Positions 46,168-55,579 are shown, numbered from the stretch's first letter. The stretch: DNA of 64,000 bases from Thiomicrorhabdus indica (GCF_004293625.1 NZ_CP033040.1:186001-250000); one strand, 5' to 3'. The notes: generated by a model not told the origin, from the letters alone. A program made the numbers and translations.

Positions 46168-48306
46168 TTAAGTGTCGAGCTCCGCGAGCCATTGTGAGTG
46201 CTCAATTGGTTTAGCGTATAAAAAGCCTTGGATAATCGGGTTGCCTAGGCTTTTAAGCGTCGCTTCTTGAGCAGCGGTTTCGACACCTTCTGCCACAACT
46301 TCTAAATTAAAGGTTTTGGCCATTTCAAAGACTGCTTTTACCAATGTTTGGTCTTCTTTGTCATGTGTGATGTTTTTGATAAATGCTCGATCAATTTTAA
46401 TTTCATCCATTGGCAAGCGTTTCAAATAGCTTAATGATGAATAACCTGTCCCAAAGTCATCAATTGAAAACCTGACTCCAAATGCTTTTAAGTGTTGCAT
46501 TTTGCTCACAACCGCGCCGAAATCATTTAAAAAAACATTTTCGGTGAGTTCGAGTGTTAACAGTGTTGGATCTACCTTGGTTTGAGCAAAAATAGTCTGT
46601 ATGTGTTCAATAAAGTTAGGGTGCGAAAAGTGGTGGCCGGAAATATTGACCGAAATATGCAGTTCTTTACCGAGTGTTTTCTGCTCAGCAATAAATTGAC
46701 AAACTTGAGACAGCATCCACTTGTCAATTTCAATTATCAGGTGAGATTGTTCGGCCAGTTTGATGAAAATATCTGGTCGTATCCAGCCACGCTGTGGGTG
46801 GTTCCAGCGAATGAGTGCTTCTGCTCTAGGTAGGCTCTCTTTAGAGTGGATTTGTGATTGAAGGTAAAATTCAAGTGAGTTATCGCTAATAGCCTTTTCA
46901 AGATCTTTTTGCAGTTCAAAACTGTCAGTGATTTGCTTACTGAGCTGTGACTCAAAAATAACCGCTTGGTTACTTCCTAATTCCTTAGAGTTATGCAGTG
47001 CAATCATTGCGTCTCGAATAATTTCTGTAGGCGAGTTTTGAAGATCTGTCGGGAAAGCAATCAACCCTTGGTTGCAGCTAAGCATAAGGCTTTCGTTATC
47101 GATTTCAAAGGGGCTGCTAAACAAGTTTTTGATTTGGGTAATCGTTTCTTGAAGGAGGCTTTGAAGTGCATCTTCCTCGATTTCAAGGGGGTCAATCAAT
47201 ATGAAAAATTCGTCGGAGCTCCCTCGGTAAAGTTGACTGTTTTCACTGGCAAAATTTTTAAGCCGTTCTGTCACCTCGACTAATATCCGATCTCCAAAGT
47301 CATAACCCAAAGCATTGTTAAAAACCTTAAAGCGGTTGATATTCAGCTTAATTAAAATACCATTAAGTTGGTGGTTTTGCGCATTCGTCAAGTGTTGTTG
47401 AAGGTCTTTTTTCAATGACTGCATGTTGGGTAATTGGGTGAGGTCATCAAAAAAAGCCAGTTTGAAAATGCGAGCTTCTTCTTGTTTATTCAGCTCGAGT
47501 GTCTGTTTAAATTTCAGGACCGCTGTGCCCAAATGTTTTAGCTCGCCGCGAGTGTGTTTAACCATTTTCTTGATGGCATCAAGTTTTGGCACTTCTTGTT
47601 TGAATGCAGCTAATTCACGAAGTGAAACTAAAATGATTTGCAGATAACTAGAGAGCTTTGAGGCCGAGATGATAGCCACAATTAGAGCGAATATAAGGCC
47701 AGAAATACCAAGTAAATAAATTGAATTTAAGCTCTCTTCGAGTTTTTGGTTGCTCAATTCATAGGTTTCGTTGGTGTATTTCGTGAGAAGTTTTGACAAG
47801 GTGTTAGATTCATCAACGAATTTGAAATACTCAGCTTGAGCAGCATCGATGTAGTTTTTGGAGGTCCTCGGATCGATTACCACCATGTCTGAGGCCATCA
47901 GTGAAAAGTTTTTAAAATTATTGAAGGTCTTCTGCCAAGTATCCAAAGGGATGTCGAGTTCATTCAGAAGAGTTAGCTGCTTTTTGACGTTGATAAGTTG
48001 TGATTCTGTTACCGATAATTTGTCGACCATCTTTGAATGGATAAGGTAAGCCTCTGCATGGCTTAATTGTCCTTTATTGGTAGCGATTAATAGATCATTT
48101 AAACGGGAATATTGTTGTCCAACACTTTCAATGAAGCCAATGGTTTTTTGCAGATCCTCTACGGTTTGTTCGACAATCTTTTGATTACGTTCTTTTTGCT
48201 GTACATACTCATTCATCGCAAAAACACTGAGGGTGACGACAATGCCTAGCACAATCAGTGCTGGGAGCAGGAAGAGTATGAGGGTAGAAAAACGCAGACG
48301 AAGCAT
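46168..48306 (-). CDS. EAL phosphodiesterase with degenerate GGDEF domain
   Basis: 712 aa. Membrane helices near residues 8-30 and 195-215 enclose a helical periplasmic sensor; a linker leads to a GGDEF domain whose motif reads G-S-S-D-E-F (near 362-367), so cyclase activity is unlikely. The EAL domain is intact: E-A-L-I-R-W near 495, N-I-S-G, E-L-T-E-N, D-D-F-G-T-G-Y-S-S and E-G-V-E-T. Predicted c-di-GMP hydrolase, with the dead GGDEF possibly binding GTP as a regulator. It follows the histidine phosphatase gene by 7 bp, so the two are likely co-transcribed. Confidence 0.93.
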   Translation of the reverse strand: MLRLRFSTLILFLLPALIVLGIVVTLSVFAMNEYVQQKERNQKIVEQTVEDLQKTIGFIESVGQQYSRLNDLLIATNKGQLSHAEAYLIHSKMVDKLSVTESQLINVKKQLTLLNELDIPLDTWQKTFNNFKNFSLMASDMVVIDPRTSKNYIDAAQAEYFKFVDESNTLSKLLTKYTNETYELSNQKLEESLNSIYLLGISGLIFALIVAIISASKLSSYLQIILVSLRELAAFKQEVPKLDAIKKMVKHTRGELKHLGTAVLKFKQTLELNKQEEARIFKLAFFDDLTQLPNMQSLKKDLQQHLTNAQNHQLNGILIKLNINRFKVFNNALGYDFGDRILVEVTERLKNFASENSQLYRGSSDEFFILIDPLEIEEDALQSLLQETITQIKNLFSSPFEIDNESLMLSCNQGLIAFPTDLQNSPTEIIRDAMIALHNSKELGSNQAVIFESQLSKQITDSFELQKDLEKAISDNSLEFYLQSQIHSKESLPRAEALIRWNHPQRGWIRPDIFIKLAEQSHLIIEIDKWMLSQVCQFIAEQKTLGKELHISVNISGHHFSHPNFIEHIQTIFAQTKVDPTLLTLELTENVFLNDFGAVVSKMQHLKAFGVRFSIDDFGTGYSSLSYLKRLPMDEIKIDRAFIKNITHDKEDQTLVKAVFEMAKTFNLEVVAEGVETAAQEATLKSLGNPIIQGFLYAKPIEHSQWLAELDT

Positions 48307-48313
48307 AATCCGG

Positions 48314-48972
48314 TTAATCCACCTTTAAAAGCCTGTTCCAGTCTTGTGGACGAATGCTACCGATGTATTCAAATTGATTATTTCCTTTTGGTTTAAAAAT
48401 CACCAGTGTCGCTTCAACGGGGAAATAGCCCATTAAGTCCATCATATTTGGGGCGTGAGCAACTAGAATGCGATTGGTGTTTTCAGGTGTCACAGGTGTT
48501 GAGACTAAACGGCGAGTATTGGCGATGACCGGTTTTTTTTCTGCTGAGGTCATATTGCCAGTGTACATGAGATTTTTGTCGAGTGTGAAATGTCCAAAAG
48601 CATACTGGGCAGAGTTTTTTGCTCGGCACATTGGGCTGGCAAAGACTTCACCTATCGGGATATTCGCTATGCGGACATTTTTACCAACCTTGGTGGCTAC
48701 TTGAATGCCTTTTAGACTCAGCGTGCGTTGTGTATTACAGTCGTTTAAGTCAACTTTAGGTGTGCGATCTGGGCGGCTATTGTCGGTATTACCATGGCGC
48801 ATATAAAGCACATAGCCGCCTTTTTGCAATTTTCCAATCATTTGTTGGGTTGCAATGATTTCAACAAACTCAGGATCGCTTTTTTTGTGACTGCAGATGC
48901 ACTAAATGCTGTTAAAAGTAGTGTAAGTAGAGCTAAATTCCGTAAAAATCGCGATAAGCTTTTAACTTGCAT
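48314..48972 (-). pseudogene. Periplasmic histidine phosphatase interrupted by a frameshift at an A7 run
   Basis: The phosphatase part (48314-48841, 175 aa) has M-R-H-G near residue 15, S-P-M-C-R-A near 90 and A-H-A-P near 130, the histidine phosphatase superfamily pattern. Immediately upstream, the same strand has an ATG at 48972 with AAGGA eight bases before it and a clean signal peptide ending F-S-A-S-A. That frame meets seven A (48880-48886 on the plus strand) and then runs to a stop overlapping the downstream ATG. Adding one A, or slipping back one base on A-AAA-AAA, joins signal peptide and phosphatase into one protein of about 219 aa. Could be a sequencing error, a true mutation, or slippage-controlled expression. 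Confidence 0.8.
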
Positions 48973-49140
48973 CGTTAATTCCTTATTTGAGTGCGTTAAA
49001 GGCGGTTTTATTGATAATAAAGTATATCTTACTAATAAACCCGTTTACTGAATGTTTCAAGTTAATGAAGAATGACTCTTTGGTCAAGATATGAAGCGAA
49101 AAAAACTAGTTTTTATGCGGAAATGTTGATGTGAATACTT

Positions 49141-49183
49141 TCTGAGTAGCAAAAACAGGCAGGAAAATCTCGTGCTACTCAGA
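49141..49183 (-). terminator. Stem-loop after yqhA, probable terminator
   Basis: TCTGAGTAGCA (49141-49151) is the exact reverse complement of 49173-49183, with a 21-base loop, 24 bp after the yqhA stop. No strong T-run follows, so termination efficiency is uncertain. Confidence 0.5.
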
Positions 49184-49206
49184 AGGTTGGGAATGAGCAC
49201 TACGTT

Positions 49207-49734
49207 TTATTCGTCGCTCGATTTGGTTTTTTTTGAACTTGAATGCCCCAAACGATCCATGAGTGCATACATGACGCCAGAGAAAACAAATGTCACGTGA
49301 AGTCCAATTAACCAAGCCAGTTGTTTATCGGTGTATTCGTCCACATTCATAAATGCTTTTAAGAGTTCGATCCCTGAAATTGCGACAATCGAACCGATGA
49401 CTTTGATCTTTAAGTCGGAAAAACCGATATGCCCCATCCATTCAGGACGATCTTCGTGATTGCCCAAATCCATTTTAGAGACAAAGTTTTCGTAGCCGCT
49501 GAAGATAATAATAATCAGTAGGTTCATAATCAGTGCAACATCAACTAGGGTCAAAACACCTGTAATAATATTGCCGCTCGTCGCTTCGCTTAAGCTCAAT
49601 GCCAAGGTCAGTAATTCTTTCCCAAATTTGAATAGCAAAATCAGCATGGCAATGACTAGTCCGAAATAGACGGGTGCCATTAGCCAGCGGCTAGCAAACA
49701 GTAGGCCTTCAAAAAACGTTTCAACGCGTTTCAT
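49207..49734 (-). CDS. yqhA: YqhA/UPF0114 family inner-membrane protein
   Basis: 175 aa from the ATG at 49734, which has GGAG seven bases upstream; a TTG twelve bases earlier gives the longer frame. Three to four membrane helices; the family pattern A-S-R-W-L-M-A-P-V-Y-F-G-L near residue 16, F-S-G-Y-E-N-F-V-S near 86 and S-I-V-A-I-S-G-I near 116 match TIGR00645/YqhA closely. Function is not established. Confidence 0.92.
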   Translation of the reverse strand: MKRVETFFEGLLFASRWLMAPVYFGLVIAMLILLFKFGKELLTLALSLSEATSGNIITGVLTLVDVALIMNLLIIIIFSGYENFVSKMDLGNHEDRPEWMGHIGFSDLKIKVIGSIVAISGIELLKAFMNVDEYTDKQLAWLIGLHVTFVFSGVMYALMDRLGHSSSKKTKSSDE

Positions 49735-49886
49735 TAATGTCTCCAATAAAATAATTTTGGGTATTTTAGCGGATTTGTTCGCTGGCTGTTAAGAAGTGGT
49801 TGCTTCTTTCAGCCTTTCCTTTGAAGGGTCAAATTCAAGCCGTTAGTAAAGAATACCGGCCGGTTATGGTTCCTAAATTCATTAAG

Positions 49887-50381
49887 TTACATCTCAGTGA
49901 TTAAGTGGTTCTCTTTAAAAAGGGGCAGTAAATTGATTGGGATTGCTGCCGCAAAGACTGAGAAGCCAATCTGGCGAAGGTAGGCAATTCGATGGCGTCC
50001 TTGCTTAATTTTTAAGCGACCTTCAACCAGTGTGTTTTCAAAACAAACTGCCGGAACGCGACCGGTTTGGGGAACCTCTTTTTCCCAGCGTTCGATTTTT
50101 TGTCGATGCATTGCGAGTTCAGCTTGATAGGCCACCTCGGTTTTACAGCAGTGTTGAGGAAAGTGCTGGAGATTGTTGGGGACAAAGTTGCACGCATCTT
50201 GTTTCCAGTATTCATCCCATCTGGGTAAATTTATCAAAACCGTTTGATAGCGGATGTTAGCTGTTTGATCTGACGATTCAATAAACTCAACAGATTCAAT
50301 TTTGGCGAGAGTTGACCGGCCGGTAGAGATGAATTGCCATAAAACTTCAGGTTTGTTTGAGGTAGCGATGTGCCAAGTCAT
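49887..50381 (-). CDS. Hypothetical protein with ParB-like G-R-H-R motif
   Basis: 164 aa. Near residues 122-145 it reads L-K-I-K-Q-G-R-H-R-I-A-Y-L-R-Q-I-G-F followed by a hydrophobic strand, the same plan as the D-G-R-H-R-x-x-A-x-x-x-x-G core of ParB/Srx-fold proteins. No helix-turn-helix is apparent. Three Cys occur mid-protein (C-N-F, C-C-K). Two bases separate its start from the RNase T2 stop, so the genes are co-transcribed. ACCGGCCGGT at 50315 reads S-T-G-R-S. Family assignment is tentative. Confidence 0.65.
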   Translation of the reverse strand: MTWHIATSNKPEVLWQFISTGRSTLAKIESVEFIESSDQTANIRYQTVLINLPRWDEYWKQDACNFVPNNLQHFPQHCCKTEVAYQAELAMHRQKIERWEKEVPQTGRVPAVCFENTLVEGRLKIKQGRHRIAYLRQIGFSVFAAAIPINLLPLFKENHLITEM

Positions 50382-50383
50382 CG

Positions 50384-51046
50384 TTATCGACGTGTTTTAG
50401 GGCAGTTCATAACATTAAACTGTTTATCGAAGCAAATGCCGAATTCATTGCGTGTTAGGTGCATCCATGTGTTTTTGAGTTCTGGATGTTGTTTTTTCAT
50501 CCAAAGCATTGCTGGTTTTGATTTTAAATGGACGGGTGGCATCTTAAAACGTTGGTATAGTTCAAGGGTTTTTTGGTAGTAGGCATTGAATGTTGGAAAA
50601 TCGCAAGCGCCATGCTTTTCCCATTCACCTTGCAAAAGACGAGTACCTGGGCTCATGCACAAGTAGGGTTCCATTTTTGACAATTCAACCTTAGGCAAGT
50701 CGCCTTTGCAAAAACGAGGGTGTCCTTTTTTATCTCCGTTGACATAGGCGGTTTGATTTTCACTCCAAAGACCATGCACGACCCAGCCGAATTGATTCGG
50801 TGATTCACATTGGAAGGGGACTTTATCGGTTTGGGCCTTGCGTTGCATGTGTTCACAAAAGCGCTTTGAGTTGGAAAACATCAATAAAAAGAAATCCGTG
50901 GAGACGTTTTTGTTTTGATAATCAATTGAATGGTCATAGTTTAGATTTAACCATTTTTGCTGAATCGAGCAGGTTTCCTTGGCATTGGCGCTCAATGCAA
51001 AACCTAAGAGAAGCAGTGAGCCCAGTTTTTGAGTGAGCTTATTCAT
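50384..51046 (-). CDS. Ribonuclease T2 family protein
   Basis: 220 aa from the ATG at 51046 (M-N-K-L-T), overlapping the upstream stop by eight bases. Signal peptide about 1-22 (ends A-N-A). Both conserved active-site segments are present: CAS I W-V-V-H91-G-L-W and CAS II G-E141-W-E-K-H145-G-A-C. Several Cys suit disulfide bonds in the periplasm. The family cleaves single-stranded RNA via a 2',3'-cyclic intermediate (E. coli RNase I type). Middle gene of a three-gene overlapping cluster. Confidence 0.93.
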   Translation of the reverse strand: MNKLTQKLGSLLLLGFALSANAKETCSIQQKWLNLNYDHSIDYQNKNVSTDFFLLMFSNSKRFCEHMQRKAQTDKVPFQCESPNQFGWVVHGLWSENQTAYVNGDKKGHPRFCKGDLPKVELSKMEPYLCMSPGTRLLQGEWEKHGACDFPTFNAYYQKTLELYQRFKMPPVHLKSKPAMLWMKKQHPELKNTWMHLTRNEFGICFDKQFNVMNCPKTRR

Positions 51047-51323
51047 TACGGTTTCGCCACAGTTTACTGACCGCTTTGTCACTGCCTAAAAAGGCGACAA
51101 TCCAGCAGAGAATGCCTATTCCTGCAAATAAGATCACTGGAAATAAACCGGCCCATTGTTCGATTTTCATGGAAAAGTACAGTCCAACGGCTGAAATAAC
51201 CATAAATAAAAACCCCATGACTTTGAGAATCGTTCTGTGTGAGGGGCTGTATTCATAAGAGCCTTCGGACTTTTCTAAGGCATTTAGAATAGGAAAGGCA
51301 AGTTTTGTCAGCAAAGCTTTCAT
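51039..51323 (-). CDS. Small membrane protein of the RNase T2 cluster
   Basis: 94 aa with two membrane helices (about 34-51 and 57-78) and a charged tail. The stop overlaps the RNase T2 start. I do not recognise the family. Position suggests it is the first gene of a unit with RNase T2 and the ParB-like protein. Confidence 0.7.
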   Translation of the reverse strand: MKALLTKLAFPILNALEKSEGSYEYSPSHRTILKVMGFLFMVISAVGLYFSMKIEQWAGLFPVILFAGIGILCWIVAFLGSDKAVSKLWRNRNE

Positions 51324-51473
51324 TGGGTCACCAGTTGTAATGAGTCTTAATGAGTAAATAGGTATAAGCTTATCAGACCCTAACTTATTGAGTTGCTGGT
51401 TTTGTAAGGTTTATGACAATTTTGCCGGTCACAAAGCGTGGTTTTTTTGACCGGCCGGTAAAGCTTTTATGAT

Positions 51474-52031
51474 TTACCAAACTAAATCGTCTGGAATTTC
51501 AAATTTTGCATAATAGTCTTTGTCTTCTTCCGATAGTTCGGTTTCTAGGGACTTTCCTTTCACCAGTGCATTTGGGTCACGCTGCACAATTTTTTCCACC
51601 GCATCTGCACGAACGATGGCATATCCTTGATTAAAGTGCACCAGTTGCAGTTGACCATTGGCTAAACCTTTTTGTGTCTTGGCATTGACGTGTAAGTTTT
51701 GCACTTTCTCGCCATCCGCAAAATGATAGCTAATATCCCCCTCAAAATTTGTTAGACGATTGCTTTCAATAATCTGTTTGAGTTCCGCTTGGCGCGCTTT
51801 TTGCGCTTGCTCTTGTTGGCGTTTTTGATTCAGCTCTTGATCGCGTTTGGCTTTTTCTGCTGCTGCTTTTTGAGCCAATTTGCTGGCTTCGGATTGTTCA
51901 ACGGTGCCCTTTTTAGATTTATTTGCCTTCTGTTTTTTTGCTTGTTGTTGTTTTTCGCGTTGTATTTTCTTGGCTTTCTTTTCATCTACCAAGCCAGATT
52001 TTTTTAATTGATCGAATAATGAACCCGCCAT
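51474..52031 (-). CDS. DUF2058 family protein (YaiL-like)
   Basis: 185 aa. The N-terminal M-A-G-S-L-F-D-Q-L-K-K-S-G-L-V-D-E-K-K-A-K begins the DUF2058 pattern; a long Lys/Gln/Ala-rich coiled coil (about 15-85) and a compact C-terminal domain follow. AGGAG lies seven bases before the ATG. YaiL is described as nucleoid- or polynucleotide-associated, function unclear. One ACCGGCCGGT copy lies 15 bp after the stop. Confidence 0.92.
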   Translation of the reverse strand: MAGSLFDQLKKSGLVDEKKAKKIQREKQQQAKKQKANKSKKGTVEQSEASKLAQKAAAEKAKRDQELNQKRQQEQAQKARQAELKQIIESNRLTNFEGDISYHFADGEKVQNLHVNAKTQKGLANGQLQLVHFNQGYAIVRADAVEKIVQRDPNALVKGKSLETELSEEDKDYYAKFEIPDDLVW

Positions 52032-52213
52032 TGCAATGCTCCTATTTTTTGAGGCGATATTTTACTCGGTTTGAAAAGGTGGATTCAAAAAACGATTGAA
52101 GTAGATTTAAAGACGGGAATTTCAACTTATCCTAAGGGCGCAAAGATAGGGTAAAAACGTTCAGTAAAATGTTGGTGGTAAAATCAGGGTTGCCGTCATT
52201 TATTACCGGCCGG

Positions 52214-53731
52214 TTAATATTTAAGAGATTCGTGTTTTACCTGATTTCTACCCGATGCTTTGGCTTCATAGAGCAATTCATCTAGTCGGTGTTGCATGCT
52301 TTCAGGCGATTCGTTCTGCTGCAGTTGAACAACACTTAAGCTAATGGTGAGGTGGATATTTTCCGGCCAGCGATGGCTGTTTTGCACCGAGACACGAAAA
52401 CGTTCGGCAATGCTAATGGCTTGTGATAATGGTGTGTCGGCAAGCAGAGCAAAAAATTCTTCACCTCCCCAGCGAAACAGCTGGTCACCGTCACGGAAAT
52501 GCGATTTGATTTCTTTTGTTAGCTCTATCAAGACTTCATCGCCGATCAAGTGACCATGGGTGTCATTGACTTGTTTGAAATGGTCGATATCGAAAAATAC
52601 CATTGAATAGGGTGTATTCGTTAATTCACCACCGCTATAGAGTTCGTCCATTACTTGATTGAAATAGCGTCGATTAAAGGCCTGCGTCAATTCGTCTTTT
52701 AGACTCATGTCTGTGACTTTTCGACGATGACGTTCCGAATTACGCAATAGTTCGATCGCTTGATGAAGGTTGTTTTGAAAGCGTTGGAAAACGACATATA
52801 AAAACAGTAAGAAAAAGGCGTAAGTTGCTAAGCTCAGGGTGATATACATTTGATTATTGCGTTTGTATTCCGCATAAGACCCCGAAATGTTTTTGATGAT
52901 TTGAAACTGCAGGATTGGACGGTCATCATAAGAATTTAAAAAGATATTGGATAGCACCAAATAGACGCCATCGTCGTTTTCAATCACTTGTTTTGAGTGT
53001 TGATGGTCGATGGATAGTTGATTGAAAATTGGGTCGCTCATGACGACTGAATAGTCATTGATTTGTTTAAAATGTGTTTGATAAGTCAGGCTTTTCAAGC
53101 TGGTGGTTTTAACCAGTGTCCGCACAGCGACATCGTTGCGCTGTTTAAGACGTTCTGAGAAATAGGCAGGCCGAACGCCAAATTCCAAAACCCCAATGTG
53201 GTGATGTTGTGGATTAAAAACTGGGGTCGTGATGCGATAAGTAATGCCATTTTTACCGGGCTCAAACCCACTCATTTGGGTTTTGGTCCGATTGACTTCA
53301 TCCACAATCGGTCGAATGTCGGTTAAATCATCGTTATAACTTTCGGGCTTGTGCATCCGCAAAATGGTGACATTTTTGGTGTCAAAAAAATGCATGACAT
53401 AAAGGTTGGGTTCTTGTTGTTTAAGCGTTTGGTAATCGGCTTCAACTAAGCGTTGAAGTTTGTCACGATTTTTTTGTTCAATGGCTTTAGTGATTTCGGG
53501 CATTTGCGTGTAGTGTGCGATCAAAAGGCCAAAACGTTCATTCAAGTCTTCAATCGAATATTGAAACGAATCTTCAACTTTTTGATGCAATGCATCCAGT
53601 TCAGAAGCCAGCAAATTTTTGTTTTGGTGATACATAAACAGCATATTAATGGCAAACGCAATGCTCACCAGCACCGAAATAACACTGAAGATGATTGAAA
53701 CAGAAGGAATTTGGATGCTTTTGTGACTCAC
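52214..53731 (-). CDS. Diguanylate cyclase with periplasmic sensor
   Basis: 505 aa from a GTG at 53731, supported by AAAGG upstream; a TTG at 53752 gives seven more residues. Two membrane helices (about 10-32 and 300-318 of the shorter form) flank a periplasmic sensor. The GGDEF domain reads R-W-G-G-E-E-F (near 420-426), an active-type GGEEF, and R-D-G-D five residues before it is a canonical RxxD inhibitory site for product feedback. Synthesises c-di-GMP from two GTP. The stop codon touches an ACCGGCCGGT copy (52205-52214). Divergent from the malic enzyme gene. Confidence 0.93.
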   Translation of the reverse strand: MSHKSIQIPSVSIIFSVISVLVSIAFAINMLFMYHQNKNLLASELDALHQKVEDSFQYSIEDLNERFGLLIAHYTQMPEITKAIEQKNRDKLQRLVEADYQTLKQQEPNLYVMHFFDTKNVTILRMHKPESYNDDLTDIRPIVDEVNRTKTQMSGFEPGKNGITYRITTPVFNPQHHHIGVLEFGVRPAYFSERLKQRNDVAVRTLVKTTSLKSLTYQTHFKQINDYSVVMSDPIFNQLSIDHQHSKQVIENDDGVYLVLSNIFLNSYDDRPILQFQIIKNISGSYAEYKRNNQMYITLSLATYAFFLLFLYVVFQRFQNNLHQAIELLRNSERHRRKVTDMSLKDELTQAFNRRYFNQVMDELYSGGELTNTPYSMVFFDIDHFKQVNDTHGHLIGDEVLIELTKEIKSHFRDGDQLFRWGGEEFFALLADTPLSQAISIAERFRVSVQNSHRWPENIHLTISLSVVQLQQNESPESMQHRLDELLYEAKASGRNQVKHESLKY

Positions 53732-53828
53732 AAATTGGATACCTTTAAACAACCAGAAAAATAATAGTACTACGATTTTTTACGAATGGCGCTTAAAATT
53801 TCCTATTAAAAACGAGAGAGAGAGAAAC

Positions 53829-55037
53829 ATGAAGCAAGCTGCATTGCGCTATCACCAACAATTACCGGCCGGTAAATTATCTGTGGAAATTACCAAGCCT
53901 GCAAATACTCAGGATGATTTGAGTTTAGCTTACAGTCCCGGAGTTGCAGAACCGGTGAAGGCGATTTTAGATCAACCGGATAAGGTTTATGATTTGACGA
54001 TTAAAGGTAATTTGGTGGCGGTGATTTCCAATGGTACGGCCACTTTGGGGCTTGGCAATACCGGCGCTTTGGCTTGCAAGCCGGTCATGGAAGGCAAGGC
54101 TTTGTTGTTTAAACGTTTTGCTAATATCGACAGTTTTGATATCGAGGTAGATGAAACGGATGTCGAAAAGTTTGTGCAGGTGGTGAAATCGATTGCACCG
54201 ACGTTTGGTGGTATCAATTTAGAAGACATTAAAGCGCCGGAATGTTTTGAGATTGAACGTCGCTTAGTTGAGGAACTCGATATTCCAGTTTTTCACGACG
54301 ACCAACATGGCACAGCGGTGATTACGGTTGCTGCTGTGTTAAATGCGCTGGAAATTCAGCAAAAAACTCTAGCGGAGGCGAAAATTGTTTGCGTGGGGGC
54401 GGGTGCAGCAGGCATGGCAATTTTGGATTTATTAATTGAATCTGGTGCGCAAAAATCGAATATTTTATTGCTCGATTCTAAAGGCGTGATTTATACCGGC
54501 CGGTCGGATTTGAATGCTTATAAACAGGTGTTTGCGGTGGAAACGGAGAAGAGGACTTTGATGGATGCCATGCAAAACGCAGATGTGTTTTTAGGGTTAT
54601 CCAGAGGAGGTCTGTTATCGAAAGAAATGTTGTTATCGATGGCTGAGAATCCTGTGGTTTTAGCTATGGCAAATCCTGATCCTGAGATTCTGCCAGAGGA
54701 TGTTAGGGCAATTCGCACAGATGTGATTATTGGTACAGGTCGAAGTGATTATCCCAATCAAGTGAACAATGTTTTGGGTTTTCCATATATTTTTCGTGCC
54801 GCTTTGGACTGTCGGGCAAAAGTGATTAATACGCCGATGAAACTGGCTTGCGTTCAGGCGCTATGTGATTTGGCAAAGCAACCTGTTCCAGAAGAGGTTT
54901 TGCAGGCTTATGGTTTGACGGAATTAAGTTTTGGGAAAGACTATATTTTGCCAAAACCAATCGATTCACGTTTATTGGAAGAATTGCCTCCGCTAATCAT
55001 ACAAGCTGCAGTGGATAGTGGTGTTGTCAGTCCATGA
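53829..55037 (+). CDS. Malic enzyme, short form
   Basis: 402 aa. Begins with the bacterial MaeB-like N-terminus (A-Y-S-P-G-V-A-E-P near residues 37-45), metal ligands in E-D-I-K-A-P and H-D-D-Q-H-G-T-A, and a Rossmann G-A-G-A-A-G-M-A near 198. It lacks the C-terminal phosphotransacetylase-like half of E. coli MaeB. Catalyses oxidative decarboxylation of malate to pyruvate with NAD(P)+. GAGAGAGA precedes the ATG. Two ACCGGCCGGT copies lie inside: 53864 (L-P-A-G-K at residue 12-16) and 54495 (Y-T-G-R-S). Confidence 0.95.
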   Translation: MKQAALRYHQQLPAGKLSVEITKPANTQDDLSLAYSPGVAEPVKAILDQPDKVYDLTIKGNLVAVISNGTATLGLGNTGALACKPVMEGKALLFKRFANIDSFDIEVDETDVEKFVQVVKSIAPTFGGINLEDIKAPECFEIERRLVEELDIPVFHDDQHGTAVITVAAVLNALEIQQKTLAEAKIVCVGAGAAGMAILDLLIESGAQKSNILLLDSKGVIYTGRSDLNAYKQVFAVETEKRTLMDAMQNADVFLGLSRGGLLSKEMLLSMAENPVVLAMANPDPEILPEDVRAIRTDVIIGTGRSDYPNQVNNVLGFPYIFRAALDCRAKVINTPMKLACVQALCDLAKQPVPEEVLQAYGLTELSFGKDYILPKPIDSRLLEELPPLIIQAAVDSGVVSP

Positions 55038-55159
55038 AAGGGGGAGCTCCTCGAAGTCAACGCCTGCTATGATTGTGGGAATTAAAAAGGTTGGTTGCAG
55101 CTAGACATTAAGTGTAGCGAGTATTACACTTTACGGCTTTGAAATGGAAAGGAGTGATT

Positions 55160-55387
55160 ATGTTCGACCCAAAATATCAACCGGTCTTAATGGCTTTTTT
55201 CATGGCACTGTTTATGTCTTTCTTAATGTCTGGTGTCATTAGTGCGATAAATATCGGGATACCAGAGAACTTTCTAGCTATCTGGTTTCATGCTTGGTGG
55301 ACAGCCTTTGTGGTAGCTTTTCCGGCGGTAATGGTGGTTTCACCGCTTGTCAGACGTGCAACGCTCAAGTTCATTCGAAAAAGTTGA
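55160..55387 (+). CDS. DUF2798 small membrane protein
   Basis: 75 aa from the ATG at 55160, which has AAAGGAG five bases upstream. Two membrane helices (about 10-32 and 40-62), with F-M-S-x-x-M-S-G and W-x-x-A-W-x-x-A-F-x-V-A-F-P patterns typical of DUF2798. Function unknown. Convergent with the 61-aa gene at 55394. Confidence 0.85.
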   Translation: MFDPKYQPVLMAFFMALFMSFLMSGVISAINIGIPENFLAIWFHAWWTAFVVAFPAVMVVSPLVRRATLKFIRKS

Positions 55388-55393
55388 GGTGAC

Positions 55394-55579
55394 TCAGAGT
55401 TGGTCTGATTTGTCGTCGATCGACTGCGATTTTTGCAAACGATAACGTGGCGAGTGCTCATAGAGATCCTCCCAACCTTCGTTGGCGATAAGGTCTTCGT
55501 CTTGGTTTTTGAGGTTAGGCCGCTTGTCCTCAACCCATTCATAGCCAAACAATCGAAAAATAGCGTTGAGGAATTTCAT
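55394..55579 (-). CDS. Small hypothetical protein, 61 aa
   Basis: GAGAGG five bases before the ATG supports translation. Begins M-K-F-L-N-A-I-F-R-L-F-G-Y and continues with an acidic, Asp/Glu-rich and Ser-rich tail. No known motif. Lies 56 bp behind the DUF1840 gene in the same direction, with one ACCGGCCGGT copy between. Confidence 0.6.
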   Translation of the reverse strand: MKFLNAIFRLFGYEWVEDKRPNLKNQDEDLIANEGWEDLYEHSPRYRLQKSQSIDDKSDQL

